Assembly (NCBI RefSeq): GCF_003369915.1
Contig: NC_046675.1
Coordinates: forward strand, 17,236,001 to 17,300,000
Direction of reading: 5' to 3'
Length of the DNA: 64,000 bases
Source of the DNA: Drosophila miranda
Taxonomy: Eukaryota; Arthropoda; Insecta; Diptera; Drosophilidae
Part shown: piece after piece, positions 10,190 through 25,963 of the stretch
Position numbering within the stretch: position 1 is the first letter of the stretch
Layout of the letters: every line of letters begins with the position of its first letter
Program-made: the position numbers and the translations under genes
The notes under the pieces: generated by a model
Databases searched by the model: none
Seen by the model: only the letters and a program-made list of their open reading frames with translations
Told to the model about the DNA's origin: nothing

Positions 10190-11752
10190 ATGGCAAGCAT
10201 AGGAAAGACAAGGATGGCCACGGAGAAGGCGACGGGAGTTAAAATTCGCATGGAAACGCTGAAAAAAAGGGAAGGAGAAGCTAAATCCGCCATGCGGGTA
10301 GGAGTAAAGATGGCGGCAAAAACGGCTCCGCAGCTTTTGGCTTCTAAACTGCTGTGCAAGAAACCAAACTTGTCGACGAACGTGTCGACAAACATGTCCA
10401 CGAACACGACAACAAGCATGACATCAAACATTTCTACGACGAAAGAGAGAGAGAAGACTGACGCGGTTTGTGTGGCTTCCGTGAGTACGAAAAACGGAAG
10501 TAACCGCAAAATCATCGTTAACAAGTATTATGAGGGGCATAAAGGCCCATACATTGTTTGTATCGACAAAATGAGTGCGAATAATGCCAGAATTGCTATA
10601 AACCAGTTTGATCTATCCGATCTACTGCTGAAACAGGGCATTAGCGATATCGAGGAGGTTGCTAGAATGGGCTATGGCAGGTGCAAGATTGTGTGCGGGT
10701 CGGCGGAGTGTGCAAACGGGCTAGTGGAAAACAGTGTTTTCGCTGCTCAAGGGTACTCAACCCGAATCTTTAGGCACTTCGTCCAAAAAGCAGGGTTAAT
10801 TTTTGGGATCCCCGGGCACTACTCGGAGGAACAGCTAGCGGAGCTTGTAACCTCGGATATCCCAATTGAGGAGATAGTTCGGATTACGCGAAGGGATAGA
10901 GCATCGGGGGAACGTGTACCTACTGGCAGGGTGAAACTCTGGTTCAGAGGAGAGCAGTTACCAACCAAAATCAATTTTCTATATTCTAAAGTAGAAGTGA
11001 AACGTTTTGTTCAGCTTATTCAATGTTTCAGGTGTTTTAGGTTTGGCCATCTGGCGCAACATTGCAAGAGTGGAGCGAAATGTTTCAAATGCGGACAAGA
11101 TCACAGCAAAGATATTATCTGCTCAGGGCTGGTCTGTGCTAACTGCAAGGGGGAACATGCTGCCACCCACCCGCAGTGTGAGGCCAGGAAAAAAGCGTAC
11201 GCCATTCAAAAGTGTATGACACTGGAAAACCTAACTAGAGCTGAGGTCAAGGCTAGATATCCGCTCCTTTTTGATAGAACTTCCCCCAACCTAAGGGATC
11301 AAGGGGAATTTCCTAGACCCAGTTGGCAATCTAACCGCTCCCCTGAATTCTTAAATAACAGCTTAGAGTCCGCCAGGGAAATTCATTCTGTCACCTCTTT
11401 CGCGGAAGTGACCAAATCCAATAGGGTTGCCGCCCGGAACGCAGAGGCGGCCAAGGCAGCAGCCAACATGGCAGAGTGGAAGAACTCAATAAACTCAGAC
11501 TACGTCCAAATGAGCGAGAAATTTGTGAGATCTTCATCCGTGGCATCTTCTCTGACCCAGGATAAGCTAAACGCACTAGGAGCCAAACTCACAGCGTTCC
11601 TGATTGATCCAAACAACGTCATTAAAGGGGATTCTTTAGCGAATAAATTTATTAAGGAAATTAGAGAATTTGTCAATGCTTCCAACGCAGAACTAGATAG
11701 GCGTCAGATTGCCCAAGGGATGGCAGTTGGTTCTCAAAACATCCAACAATGA
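10190..11752 (+). CDS. LINE ORF1 (gag-like nucleic-acid-binding protein)
   Basis: The 520-aa frame starts at ATG 10190. The N-terminus is Lys/Arg/Thr-rich and has a repeated NVSTNMSTNTTTS-type stretch near residues 60-85. The middle carries the gag segment common to I-like elements. Three CCHC zinc knuckles follow in series at roughly residues 275-330 (CFRCFRFGHLAQHC, CFKCGQDHSKDIIC, CANCKGEHAATHPQC). Proteins of this type coat the element RNA. The stop TGA overlaps the ATG of ORF2 (ATGA, 11749-11752), an arrangement that usually implies termination-reinitiation. Confidence 0.85.
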   Translation: MASIGKTRMATEKATGVKIRMETLKKREGEAKSAMRVGVKMAAKTAPQLLASKLLCKKPNLSTNVSTNMSTNTTTSMTSNISTTKEREKTDAVCVASVSTKNGSNRKIIVNKYYEGHKGPYIVCIDKMSANNARIAINQFDLSDLLLKQGISDIEEVARMGYGRCKIVCGSAECANGLVENSVFAAQGYSTRIFRHFVQKAGLIFGIPGHYSEEQLAELVTSDIPIEEIVRITRRDRASGERVPTGRVKLWFRGEQLPTKINFLYSKVEVKRFVQLIQCFRCFRFGHLAQHCKSGAKCFKCGQDHSKDIICSGLVCANCKGEHAATHPQCEARKKAYAIQKCMTLENLTRAEVKARYPLLFDRTSPNLRDQGEFPRPSWQSNRSPEFLNNSLESAREIHSVTSFAEVTKSNRVAARNAEAAKAAANMAEWKNSINSDYVQMSEKFVRSSSVASSLTQDKLNALGAKLTAFLIDPNNVIKGDSLANKFIKEIREFVNASNAELDRRQIAQGMAVGSQNIQQ

Positions 11753-14712
11753 AGATTCTTCAGCTAAATATTCAAAGTCTGACACACAACAACAACAAAC
11801 AGCTCCTCTCAATGTTCCTAGACAAGAACGCAATAGATATTGCCATCCTCTCAGAGATTTGGGTGTTGAACAACGCGGACTGCAGCATTTTAGACTATAA
11901 CTTTTTCTGCAGGCCCAGAGAGGACGGCTACGGCGGGGTTGGCATCTACGTCAGGAAAAACATTCAATTCAGCATTTTAAAAATAGAGAACGACTTGGAA
12001 ATTTTAGGAATAAAAACATTAAACCTCAAGAGCAATTTCAATATTTTTAGCATATATGCACCGCCATCAACAACAGTTTCACAGTTTAAATCGGGCACAA
12101 AAAAGTTTTTCGAATTCGCGGCTTCGCTTGACATACCCTCAATAGTGGGCGGGGACTTCAACGCTAGGTCTTCTATCTGGGGAAGTCCGATCTGTGATCG
12201 CAAGGGTCGCAGCATTGAGAATTCCACCCGGGAGGCCGGATTTATCTGCCTAAACGACGGTTCGCCAACCTTCTCCAGGAGCCCATCTCAATTCTCCGTT
12301 CTTGACCTTTCTTTTTCGAACTACAGAAATGGAACTATTAACTGGCAAGTCCTCAAAACAAAAATTACGAACAGCAACCACTTCCCAATTGTATTATCAG
12401 TGCAAGGCCTAAATGCCCCCCTCCAAGGCAAGAAGATCCTTCACAACAGAATAGCCCGGATTCTGGGTGCAAGTGATTTCTCAAATCTGGAGGAGCTCAA
12501 TGAAAAAGTGAAATCCCTGACCTTAAAAAACACGGTCACATTCCCAAGCAAGAACAAGTACGTTGCTAAGAAATGGTGGAACGAGGAAACGGAAAAACTT
12601 TTTCGCGTGAGAAACGCTTGCAGGCAAAAATTCTACCTCACCAAAAAATTGGCTGATGCCAGAGCAACCTTAGAAGCTGACAAAAATCTACAAAATCACG
12701 TAAAAAATCTTAGAAAGCGCAACTTTTCCAAGTTTATAGAAGAGGTCTCCTCATCGCCCTCTATGTGGAGCAGGGTGAAGAACATCAAAAAATACGGTCA
12801 AATCAAAAATGTAGGGAACAAATGGACGAACGAAGATGACAAAAACTTTCTCAATATGGTTAAAGTAACCCCATCCACGTCAAACAGTAGGGCCCCTAAG
12901 AAAATTCCTGCCCCTTTGTTAGGACCAGACGACCCGGAACCCCTGGATCTGGAAGAATTCCTGGCCTTCCTAAAAACCAGGAACCCCAATTCGGCTAGAG
13001 GCCCTGATGGCATCTCGTTCAGGATGCTTCAAAAGCTACCAAGTGGGAAAAAACAAGACATTTTTGAAATTATAAATAAAGTATGGCTGAGTGGCGTCAT
13101 CCCTGAAGTCTGGCGCAGGATAAAAGTGGTACCCATCCCCAAGAAGAATGCAGACCCTACTTCCTTCCAAAACCATAGGCCGATTTGTTTGATTAACACG
13201 CTGTTTAAATCCATAGAGGGGTTGATAAAGTTGAAGTTGAACGAGCACATAGCAAACTGTGACCTGCTGCCGGTCAGGTCCTATTCCTTCAGGAGAAACA
13301 GGTCCACGGCTCTTTGCATCAACGGCCTTATCAACAAAGTTCTGGCGCTGAAGGCGAGGGGTTGTCAGGTTGTCGCAGCTTGCCTAGATTTACAAAGAGC
13401 GTTCGACTGCGTAAGAGTGGACACACTCGAGCACAGGATGAGGGATATGCGGTTCAATACAAGCCTCACGGCTTGGATCTCCAGCTTCCTTAACAGACGA
13501 ATTCTCATAAAGGGCAAAAGCGAGGTAGAGGTGAACAGAGGTGTTAGCCAGGGTAGCTGTCTCAGCCCAACCCTTTTTAACCTTTACACAGCCGAACTAC
13601 ATGATATTAACAGTCATAACTGCTTACTGTTTCAGTATGCTGATGACATAGTTTGTTTTCATAAAGACGTATCCATTGCGAAAGGTGTGCTGGAAGACAG
13701 TATAGATAAGTTCGAAGAAAAATGCAATAGGCTAAACCTGTCATTCAATCCGGTGAAGTCTAAAGTGATTTACTTCAACAATCGTAGAGCTGCGCTAAAT
13801 ATCTCGCATCAAGGAGTTGAGATCAGACAAGTAGAGCAGATCAAATACCTAGGCAGGACTATCTCAGCAAACAACTCAGCCTCTGGTCACATTGATCTGG
13901 CCATCTCGGAATCGAACAGAAACTGTGCGTTTCTCAGATTACTCAGTGGGTGTCACTATGGTATCAGCCCCAAAAGAGGGCTTATATTTTACAAGGCATT
14001 TGTCAGAAGTAGGCTAGAGTACGCGTGCTCATCATTCTGCAACCTGTCCAAATCTGCCTTGGCCAAAATCAAATCCCACTGCAACCATCACCTCAGAAAG
14101 TCGCTGGGTCTGATAATCTGCACTCCCGTTCCTATCATATATCACATGGCAGGAGAACTTCCCCCGGACTACAGGATGAGATTCCTGGCGGCGAAAGAGT
14201 TGGTTAAGGTGTTTGCATTTAATCTCCCAGCAAGTGAAACAGTGTCAGCAAATAGGGATTTAAACACGGGCTACGCTAAGGCATATCGGGAGTTTGGCAG
14301 CATAATAGATAGAGTTGAGGTTTTCGAGAACACAGCTTCATTTTGCACTAAAATTAGCTCCGAATTAGAATTTTTCAAGGGTTCTGCACCCAACAAGCAC
14401 GCTATAGACCAGGCAGGTATCATGCTGCTCCACGGGGAAAAGAAGGATCAGCTGACAAAGGGTGGTTTTGAAATCTATTACACGGATGGGTCAGTCGCAG
14501 ATGGGCATTCCAGCGCCGCTTTCCTGCACGATAGGACAGGTTTTTTAGATAGCTATTACACGCACAAAACCCTTTCCTCGTTGTCCGCCGAGCTCCTTGC
14601 TATCGCGAAGGCATTAGACCATGCTATTTTGTACAATTTTCCTCGTGTCGCGCTCCTGACATATGTAACATATGTGATACATGCGATAGTATCGATAACG
14701 CCTCGCATTTAA
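11749..14712 (+). CDS. LINE ORF2: endonuclease, reverse transcriptase, broken RNase H
   Basis: The 987-aa frame opens with an APE-type endonuclease (ILSEIWV, YGGVGIYVRK, GGDFNARSSIWGS, SNHFPIV; residues ~1-225). Reverse transcriptase follows, with motif A CLDLQRAFDCV (Asp547), GVSQGSCLSPTLF, and the catalytic YADD at 630-633. RNase H starts at about 908 (YYTDGS, Asp913; LSAELLAIAKALDHA) but stops being recognisable after ~945. The frame then closes with unrelated residues. Just downstream, in another frame (about 14668-14735), lies a C-x2-C...H...C segment like the C-terminal Cys/His motif of I elements. So the second half of RNase H is missing through an internal deletion with a frame change. 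This copy looks defective in RNase H but otherwise well preserved. Confidence 0.85.
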   Translation: MKILQLNIQSLTHNNNKQLLSMFLDKNAIDIAILSEIWVLNNADCSILDYNFFCRPREDGYGGVGIYVRKNIQFSILKIENDLEILGIKTLNLKSNFNIFSIYAPPSTTVSQFKSGTKKFFEFAASLDIPSIVGGDFNARSSIWGSPICDRKGRSIENSTREAGFICLNDGSPTFSRSPSQFSVLDLSFSNYRNGTINWQVLKTKITNSNHFPIVLSVQGLNAPLQGKKILHNRIARILGASDFSNLEELNEKVKSLTLKNTVTFPSKNKYVAKKWWNEETEKLFRVRNACRQKFYLTKKLADARATLEADKNLQNHVKNLRKRNFSKFIEEVSSSPSMWSRVKNIKKYGQIKNVGNKWTNEDDKNFLNMVKVTPSTSNSRAPKKIPAPLLGPDDPEPLDLEEFLAFLKTRNPNSARGPDGISFRMLQKLPSGKKQDIFEIINKVWLSGVIPEVWRRIKVVPIPKKNADPTSFQNHRPICLINTLFKSIEGLIKLKLNEHIANCDLLPVRSYSFRRNRSTALCINGLINKVLALKARGCQVVAACLDLQRAFDCVRVDTLEHRMRDMRFNTSLTAWISSFLNRRILIKGKSEVEVNRGVSQGSCLSPTLFNLYTAELHDINSHNCLLFQYADDIVCFHKDVSIAKGVLEDSIDKFEEKCNRLNLSFNPVKSKVIYFNNRRAALNISHQGVEIRQVEQIKYLGRTISANNSASGHIDLAISESNRNCAFLRLLSGCHYGISPKRGLIFYKAFVRSRLEYACSSFCNLSKSALAKIKSHCNHHLRKSLGLIICTPVPIIYHMAGELPPDYRMRFLAAKELVKVFAFNLPASETVSANRDLNTGYAKAYREFGSIIDRVEVFENTASFCTKISSELEFFKGSAPNKHAIDQAGIMLLHGEKKDQLTKGGFEIYYTDGSVADGHSSAAFLHDRTGFLDSYYTHKTLSSLSAELLAIAKALDHAILYNFPRVALLTYVTYVIHAIVSITPRI

Positions 14713-15012
14713 TTTTCAATTGTACAAAGTACAGCACAACAAGGCAAAACTTCCCATCTCTAAGAAAATATAATGATATTTACAAATTCTTTGAAAAAGA
14801 AAACATCAGCGCGTACCAAACACTAATTGACTTCATCGACGAAATTGATGTAAAGCTATAAACAGTACTCCAACATCTTCTATTCTTTGACTTGGCAATT
14901 TCCACCTTCAAAAGGCGGGCGGCCAAATAATCCCACGCTACTCACGGGTAGCTTGGTAACTTAAATCCTAAAAAAAAAAAAATTAAATAAAGGAAAATAG
15001 AAAAAACTAGTT

Positions 15013-16120
15013 TTATACCCGATACTCAAAATGAGTATTGGGGTATATCAGATTTGTGGTAAAAGTGGATGTGTGTAACGTCCAGAAGGAATCGTTTCCG
15101 ACCCCATAAAGTATATATATTCTTGATCAGCATCAATAGCCGAGTCGATTGAGCCATGTCTGTCTGTCCGTCTGTCCGTCCGTCCGTCTGTCCGTCCCCT
15201 TCAGCGCCTAGTGCTCAAAGACTATAAGAGCTAGAGCAACGATGTTTTGGATCCAGACTTCTGTGATATGTCACTGCTACAAAAATATTTCAAAACTTCG
15301 CCCCGCCCACTTCCGCCCCCACAAAGGACGAAAATCTGTGGCATCCACAATTTTAAAGATATGAGAAAACCAAAAACGTAGAATTGTAGAGAATGACCAT
15401 ATCTTTAAGACTGCGGAATCTGAATTGGATCGTATTATTATTATAGCCAGCATCAAGAAAACAATTTCATTTTTTCTCGCCCTGTCTCTCTCTAACACAC
15501 ACGTAGCATAGGCGGCTTTGCTTAGAGTAAAACATTAGCGCCTAGATCTCAGAGACTACAAAAGCTAGAGCAACCAAATTTGGTATCCACACTCCTAATA
15601 TATCGGACCGAGACGAGTTTGTTTCAAAATTTCGCCACACCCCCTTCCGCCCCCGCAAAGGACGAAAATCTGGGGATATTCAAAAATCTCAGAGACTATT
15701 AAGGCTAGAGTAACCAAATTTGGTATCCGCCCTCCTGTTAGATCTTACTATAAAACGTGTATCTCAAAATTTCGCCCCATCCCCTTCCGCCCACACAAAG
15801 GACGAAAATCTGTTGCATCCACAATATTGCACATTCGAGAAAACTAAAAACGCAGAATCATAGATAATGACCATATCTATCAGATTGCTGAATCTGGATC
15901 AGACCATTTTTGTAGCCAAAAGCAAGAAATCAATTTTCAGTGGCCACGCAGCGCCCGACGTCACGCTCAGACTGATTTTCTGTCTCTCTCGCACGCACTC
16001 TTTGTCGTGTCGTTTAATATTAGCGGCGTCTGCCGGAGGAGAGCCATACTGACTTAGTATCGGGTATAACCGTAGAGTTGCGGTGTCCGCAGCAACTCAC
16101 AACGTTCCCCCTCGTTATAT
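15013..16120 (+). mobile_element. INE-1/DINE-1 element (Helitron-related, non-coding), copy 1
   Basis: It starts with TTATACCCGATACTC and contains the usual INE-1 block (AACGTCCAGAAGGAATCGTT, CCCATAAAGTATATATATTC, then a CTGT/CCGT microsatellite at ~15163-15198). Copies of GCCCCGCCCACTTCCGCC-type segments follow. Near the 3' end, GTATCGGGTATAA is an inverted version of the start. An imperfect hairpin follows (about 16076-16098: AGTTGCGG...CCGCAGCAACT). The element has no ORF and would be mobilised by a Helitron/Helentron Rep/Hel protein. The same 3' end is seen inverted at 57931, which fixes the right boundary to within a few bases. Confidence 0.8.
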
Positions 16121-16174
16121 TTTATTTTGTTATTTCTTTTAAACAAATTTGTACAATTTACTAAACTAGTCATC

Positions 16175-16942
16175 TTAATTATAGCTAACTGTTCTGTCGA
16201 TGGAAGCAGCTTCTAAAATAGCTTTCAAAATCTTATCCTTAGCAAACTCGGACGCATCAATACTTAAATGACGCAGTCGATCGGCCACAAAGTCTCCAAA
16301 AATCTGTGAAGTATCCTTTTGGTTATTTATTGCGTTGGCCACAGCCTTGTTGATCATATCCTCATCAATTAAAGCATCTGTAGTGGCTACCGCTTCGATG
16401 TCTTCTTCAGGGTTATGCTCCTCTGGTCCCGTCAGCGGACAAGTGGAAAACATCACCTGTTCCGGCTCATAAAGGGCCAGATTTTGAAGTATCTGCTCGT
16501 AGTCAATAGGCTGTGTTTTTTCCTCCTTTAACACTTTACGAATTTTTTCGCGTTTCACAGCTGGGCATTTCGATTTAACTTTTGGTGGCTGTACAACGTT
16601 GATGTTGTTGTGGCAAATTGAAATCTCGATTGCATCTTCAGCGTCGGTCTAGGTGTGAATATTGTCATGTTAATGCAGGTGCGATTTCGACGACGTAGAC
16701 CCAATGCTCACCAAGAGATTTGGCTTGGTTTCCACAACGGCTTCCGAGTCCCTTTTCCTATGCTTCATGGTTCGTGCATGGGCGCGTAAGTCGCATATTT
16801 TGGTATTCACGCCACACTTGCAGAATCGACAATGCGCCCGATATGAGTCTTCCGGATCTCGGCGCAACCATGGCCGGAATTCCGGCATTTGCAGCCAAGC
16901 GTCGCGCAGCTTCTGCTTGTATATTTTCATTGTTTTCGGCAA
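16175..16942 (-). CDS. Single zinc-finger protein with BESS-like C-terminus
   Basis: Exons 16942-16712 and 16648-16175 join through a 63-bp intron (donor GTGAGC, phase 0), giving 234 aa. Residues ~15-60 contain WLRRDPEDSYRAHCRFCKCG followed by a spaced His pair (RAHARTMKH): a BED-like or variant C2H2 zinc site of the kind seen in fly DNA-binding proteins. The C-terminus FGDFVADRLRHLSIDASEFA resembles a BESS interaction motif. The middle is acidic and holds LQNLALYEPEQVMF. A small nuclear DNA-binding factor is likely by inference; I do not recognise the gene. It is divergent from the RBM34-type gene, with about 190 bp between start codons. Confidence 0.7.
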
Positions 16943-17128
16943 AAGAAAACACTAGCACAGCACAGCTAAAACCATGCAACAAATTAATACAATAGGGATG
17001 ACAGTAACAACATCTTCAGTGACTGCGGAACTATCGTTTGAATATATCTATATACGTTCGATAGGCCTCATGGCTTGATTTCGATATATCCACATCCCCA
17101 ACTAACACGTGAAACGAAGAGCAGCAAA

Positions 17129-18556
17129 ATGAAAACGCCGAGAAAAACCGAAACTGTGCAAGGTGAATTAAAACCGTCGAAAAAACAACCTGTTGTTTCC
17201 CAGGAGAGCAAGTTAATCAAAAAGAAAGAAAAGAAACCAAAGCAACTGAAGACAGAGAAGACCGCGGTGAATAAGGCCGTGGACAATGAGAGTCCCAAGA
17301 AGTTGACAGTAGCAGATTTGGCCAAAATCGAGAAAAAGCGGGCCAAAAAGGAAGGCCAGAAGCTAAAGAAACAGCAGCAGAAGTTATTAAAAGCTTCCGC
17401 AGGGCCAACAGAGACGGAGGTCAAGAAAGAAATCAATTCTGTGGAAAAAGAGTCTGAAGAAGAAACTGAGAAATTAACCCCCAAGACAGTCGTTAAACAA
17501 GAGTCTAAACAGCAAAAAAAGGCCAGCAAGAAATCCAAGGCCAACAATAAGGATGAAGGTAATGCGAATTCAATATAAACTTCAGTATCTTTTTACCAGA
17601 GTCCTTTCCTTGATCACAAACAGGTGCCGCCAAATGGGAGCGGGATCCTGCCCAAGAAGCTGCTACCGTTTTTGTTGGCAATCTTCCCATCAACACAAAA
17701 CGCGTCCAGTTGGTGCGTCTTCTAAAACCTTATGGCAACGTCAAGTCCATACGCCTTCGCACAGCTGGTGGCAAGCAATTGTTCAAGCACAAGCAGCGTA
17801 AGGGGGCGGGCTCCCTCAACGCCTACGTAGTGCTCGATAGCGCCGAGATTGCTGAAAGGGCGCTGGCATTGAATGGCACAGAATTCAAGGAGAATCACTT
17901 GCGTGTAACCCCAGCCGCAAAGTCGGAAAGTGGAGATGATAAAGGGCCCAAAGATGCCGATGCCAAGCGCACCATCTTTGTCGGTAGCCTGAAATATTGT
18001 AAGCGATTTATAAATCCTTGATTTCGTTTATATTACATTAAAGTTTCTTGTTTCAGCGGCCACGGAAGAAAAGCTTCGTGAAATATTCTCCAGCTGTGGC
18101 GAAATCGAATATATCCGCTGCTTACAGGAAGGCGAAAAGGGCTGCAAGGGCGTGGCATATGTGTGCTTTAAGACGCCCGACGCCGTGGGCCTGGCCCTGG
18201 AACTCAACCAGACACTGCTCGACGATAGACCCATAAACGTGGAGCGCTATTTAGTCAAGAAATTGGGCGCCAAACGGGTGCGCGACGCTGCTGCTGCGAA
18301 ATCAGGTCCACCATCGAAATCAAAGACCAAACAGAACTCGGTGGGTGCCAAGAAGCGTCTGGATAAAAAGCAATACAAGCAGAACGGCAAGCCAACAGCA
18401 GCGCTGGGCGACAAGACTGCGGCTGGCAGCAAAAAGAAATCAGAGTATCGGGGCGTCAAAGTTGATGGTATCAAAAAGGCCAAGAAGCCAAAGAAGAAGA
18501 GCAACGACCAACTACATGCGATGGCCAAGAAGATTGCACCAAAGCCGAAAACTTAA
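17129..18556 (+). CDS. RBM34/Nop12-type nucleolar RNA-binding protein
   Basis: Exons 17129-17558, 17624-17998 and 18057-18556 give 434 aa (human RBM34 is 430). The N-terminal third is Lys-rich and low-complexity. RRM1 begins with ATVFVGNLPINTKRVQL, RRM2 with KRTIFVGSLKYSATEEKL, with intron 2 inside the latter's RNP2 region. RRM2 also has GVAYVCFKT as RNP1. The C-terminus is a basic tail with EYRGVKVDGIKKAKK. Members act in nucleolar pre-60S ribosome maturation. An in-frame ATG at 17075 exists, but the 17129 ATG has the better context (GCAAAATG) and gives the expected N-terminus. Intron lengths are 65 and 58 bp. Confidence 0.88.
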
Positions 18557-18950
18557 TGTAAAACTAGCCTAAGTCTTGAGTTTTAAATTAGTGACAATGT
18601 AATTGAAAGGGTTGTACCTTTTCCATTTTTAATTTGACTCAATTACGAAAAGACAAAACCACCGGAACAATCCCTGAAATATTGTACAATTTCTTACAAG
18701 ACTATTTTACGTTACGCGGAATATAAAATGACAATTAAATATTGTTCAAACTAATAACTTTTTTCTTCGCTTTTTATTACTATTATTTTTTACATATGTT
18801 TAGTGGCGAGTACGTATAGTCGAGTTGGTTAAAATGGATGGAATAATGGAGAAAGGATATTATCTTCATATTTTGGAAACCAATTTGTAAAATTTTATAG
18901 AATGTGGTCTACCCCATACCCGAGATCACTTTCTAGCAAGACGGTAGCCC
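18557..18950. other. 3' flank of RBM34-type gene
   Basis: AT-rich DNA with an ATTAAA signal at about 18734; no gene seen. Confidence 0.4.
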
Positions 18951-19486
18951 GAAGCGCACGGCTAAATTCGTGAAAAATCGTCCCAATAATTCGAGTTTTC
19001 ATTTAATCCAGTGGGCTGCTCAATAGCCCAGATCTTAATCCCATTGAACATCGATGGGCTCTTCTTAAAAAACATTGGAAAAGTACGAGTCTGCACCAAA
19101 GGGATTGGATTAGTTTTTGGGAGGGCGTGCAGTCCGAGTGGCGCATGATACCTTGCAAGAACATACTAAAATTTGTCGAGAGTATGCCAAAACTTATTCG
19201 GAATATGATAAAAGCTAACCCTTTGAAAACAATATATAAAAAAAATTATTTAAGTAAAAAATTTGACACGTGCAAAAGTGGATCATGGACTTTTTTTTTT
19301 TTTTTAACTTTAAAATCTCTACAGAAAAGGATCTATTTGAATTGAAATTATTGTTTTTTTTCTTTCCCACTAAATTAAAGAATCTATGAAAAAAAAAAAT
19401 CACAAGGATTGGTGCATTTTTAAAGATTTTACAGGCGTTTAAACTGAAAAGTTATGAACATGTATCCAAACGTGCTGGTCACTGTA
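18950..19486 (+). mobile_element. Tc1/mariner transposon remnant (3' half)
   Basis: About 19018-19260 encodes SPDLNPIEHRWALLKKHW and on to FVESMPKLIRNMIKANP, the C-terminal end of a Tc1-like transposase including the last acidic residue of the DDE triad region. Upstream frames are broken and the 5' half is absent. Downstream, ...CGTGCTGGTCACTG ends at 19484 followed by TA. Inverted, this is TA-CAGTGACCAGCACG, the expected start of a Tc1-type terminal inverted repeat with TA target duplication. So the right end is intact and the left end lost. Confidence 0.7.
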
Positions 19487-21074
19487 TATGTGAGTCTATG
19501 AATTGAGAGCGTAGTTTGCATGAACGCGACAACAGATCATTTAGGAGAATTCGGATAAGATAGATGTTAGATGAGCTAATTGAAATTTTTACAACTTATG
19601 GATAAATTAAAATAACCATAATCCAAGAAACACAAGAATACATAAATAAATAAAGTTTTCTAGCTATGTAAAAAAAACTCTGCTCTACTAAACGAGCATA
19701 CGAATATTTGCAGTGTACAGACTCGGAACGAGTCCCTTGGGTTTGGTAAGTACTCGTAGAACTATGAACTGATGATTTGATAGCTTTTAATCTTGTTCAG
19801 ATTAAATGGCGATCTTAAAATGGAGAGCTTAGCTTCGTTTCTTCATCCATTATCCACTGGATTGAACTCTTTATCATTTACAGCTAAACAACTTCTTACG
19901 TATATTTCTCACGAAAGACCAATTGGTTTATCTCAAGCGACACATACTGCATAGATTTGGGGTAGCTAAAAACTGAGCAATGATTTTAGCATGGAAATTT
20001 CTTCTGTATGCCATTGTCTTCCTAAGTATACTCGTAGGGATTCCCACGCGCTCGTATCTGTATCTTTATCTTCGGACAAGAACAGTATAGTGTCAATGAT
20101 GCGTGGTCTGGAACGATTCTGTTAAAATAAAACATCTATTTTTTACTTTTAAATATTTATACTTGCATACATTTTTTGTTTTTAAAGCGAGGAGATGGGA
20201 TATGGGAGGATAAACTCCGCAGAGCAGGCGATTTTTTGAAGCTGAAGCCATTCTATTCATATTCGATAAGCGGGGAGCATATAAGCCGATTCATGAGGCA
20301 CCTGCGATATCAGTCGAAATATCCGTTCCATTCAAAAATACGACAAAATTTTCAAAAGTTCAAATACATATTTGAAATACCTTCGCTGAAGATAATGATA
20401 TCCGTTCCTGTTCTACATTGATCTATGTTTTCAATTATTAGAACTATTATAACGTATTAGAACTAAACAAAAATTAACATTCATAATTTCCCCCAAGATT
20501 AGACCAGAACAATCCCTGGTAATTTTTTTGTTTTTTTTTGTCGGTTTTTTAGTGAATAATAGAAAAGTTTCTATATAAATGGTTAAAGGTACCAAGATAC
20601 ATTCAATATTGCATGAGCAGGTGGCCGTCAAACATAATTTTTACAGCATATTTTGAAATTCGCCCAAATACAGGCTCTTGTCTCGTCGATTGATTCGACG
20701 ATACTGTGTTCAAAAGACGGTTACTTACTTACGCCGGTTTTTTTAGGAATATGTAAAAGGCTGTCCTCGCATAATAGTTTGCGTCAATTTTGACCAAATA
20801 GTCAAACCAATATATGTATACATACATTTTATTTAAATATTAGAAAAAAAGGTTCTTAAATAAATATATTTGATATACAGTTAGACTATTTTTCCATTTA
20901 AATATAATTAAAAATGAAAAGGTCAGCATGGAATTTACCTTTCCCAATAGCCGACCACATTTATTATTTACAGCAGAATGGCTGCTATTTATGTACATAG
21001 AACAGCTATGACAGCTATATTAGCATATCAGTATTCACATAACTGATTGGCATCTAAGGCAATAAAAGGGAGGG
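19487..21074. other. Gene-free AT-rich region
   Basis: About 1.6 kb with no convincing ORF, repeat unit or RNA gene. Short frames near 20176 and 20431 have no recognisable content. It includes the 3' UTR of Atg16 at its right end. Confidence 0.5.
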
Positions 21075-25484
<4,410 letters not shown>

Positions 25485-25963
25485 CTTTAAATTGAAATTC
25501 GCTTTCTGTTGGTTATAATGTTCTTTGTTGTGGTGTTGGCGTGATTGCAGAGTAGTTTCTGACAGCTTGTCTGGCTGACCTGCTTGCATCGCATCCACAA
25601 TTCGATCTGTGCTATAAATGACTACCGTGAAAACACATTATTATATTTAATTTACAATTTATTTCAGGTGATTTTTAACAACAAATAGAACAATTAGAGA
25701 TGTGAAATGTATACCAATGTACATATCGATATATTGGCCAACTATTAATGTAAATATTTTTGTGCGATATACATCAAGAGCAGCACTGAGCTATCCGTTA
25801 GGGAATAGAGTTTTTCACAAGAACAGCTGTTGAAGCAGAAATATTTAAGAAATTCATAGTTAGTTTGTTGGTAAATTGGAGTTTTACAAATCAAATCAAG
25901 GTGAGTGGAGATCGAATTTCCCTGTAATGGATAGCCGGAACAGTACCCGCACTCATTTGCAGC
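25485..25963. promoter_or_regulatory. Bidirectional promoter with perfect DRE (Atg16/IBA57)
   Basis: TATCGATA at 25724-25731, a palindromic DREF site, lies midway between the divergent Atg16 and IBA57 starts. A GTGAGT follows a run at about 25900, so IBA57 may have a 5' UTR intron. Motif match only. Confidence 0.5.

Larger units (their letters stand above)
10040..14990 (+). mobile_element. I-clade non-LTR retrotransposon (LINE), nearly full length
   Basis: The element carries a gag-like ORF, an endonuclease-RT-RNase H ORF and a short A-rich tail (about 14970-14983). Three CCHC knuckles in ORF1 and an RNase H domain in ORF2 point to the I clade rather than Jockey. The left boundary near 10040 is a guess; a 5' UTR of about 150 bp precedes ORF1. 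I could not identify a target-site duplication. The downstream end abuts an INE-1 element. Confidence 0.85.
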
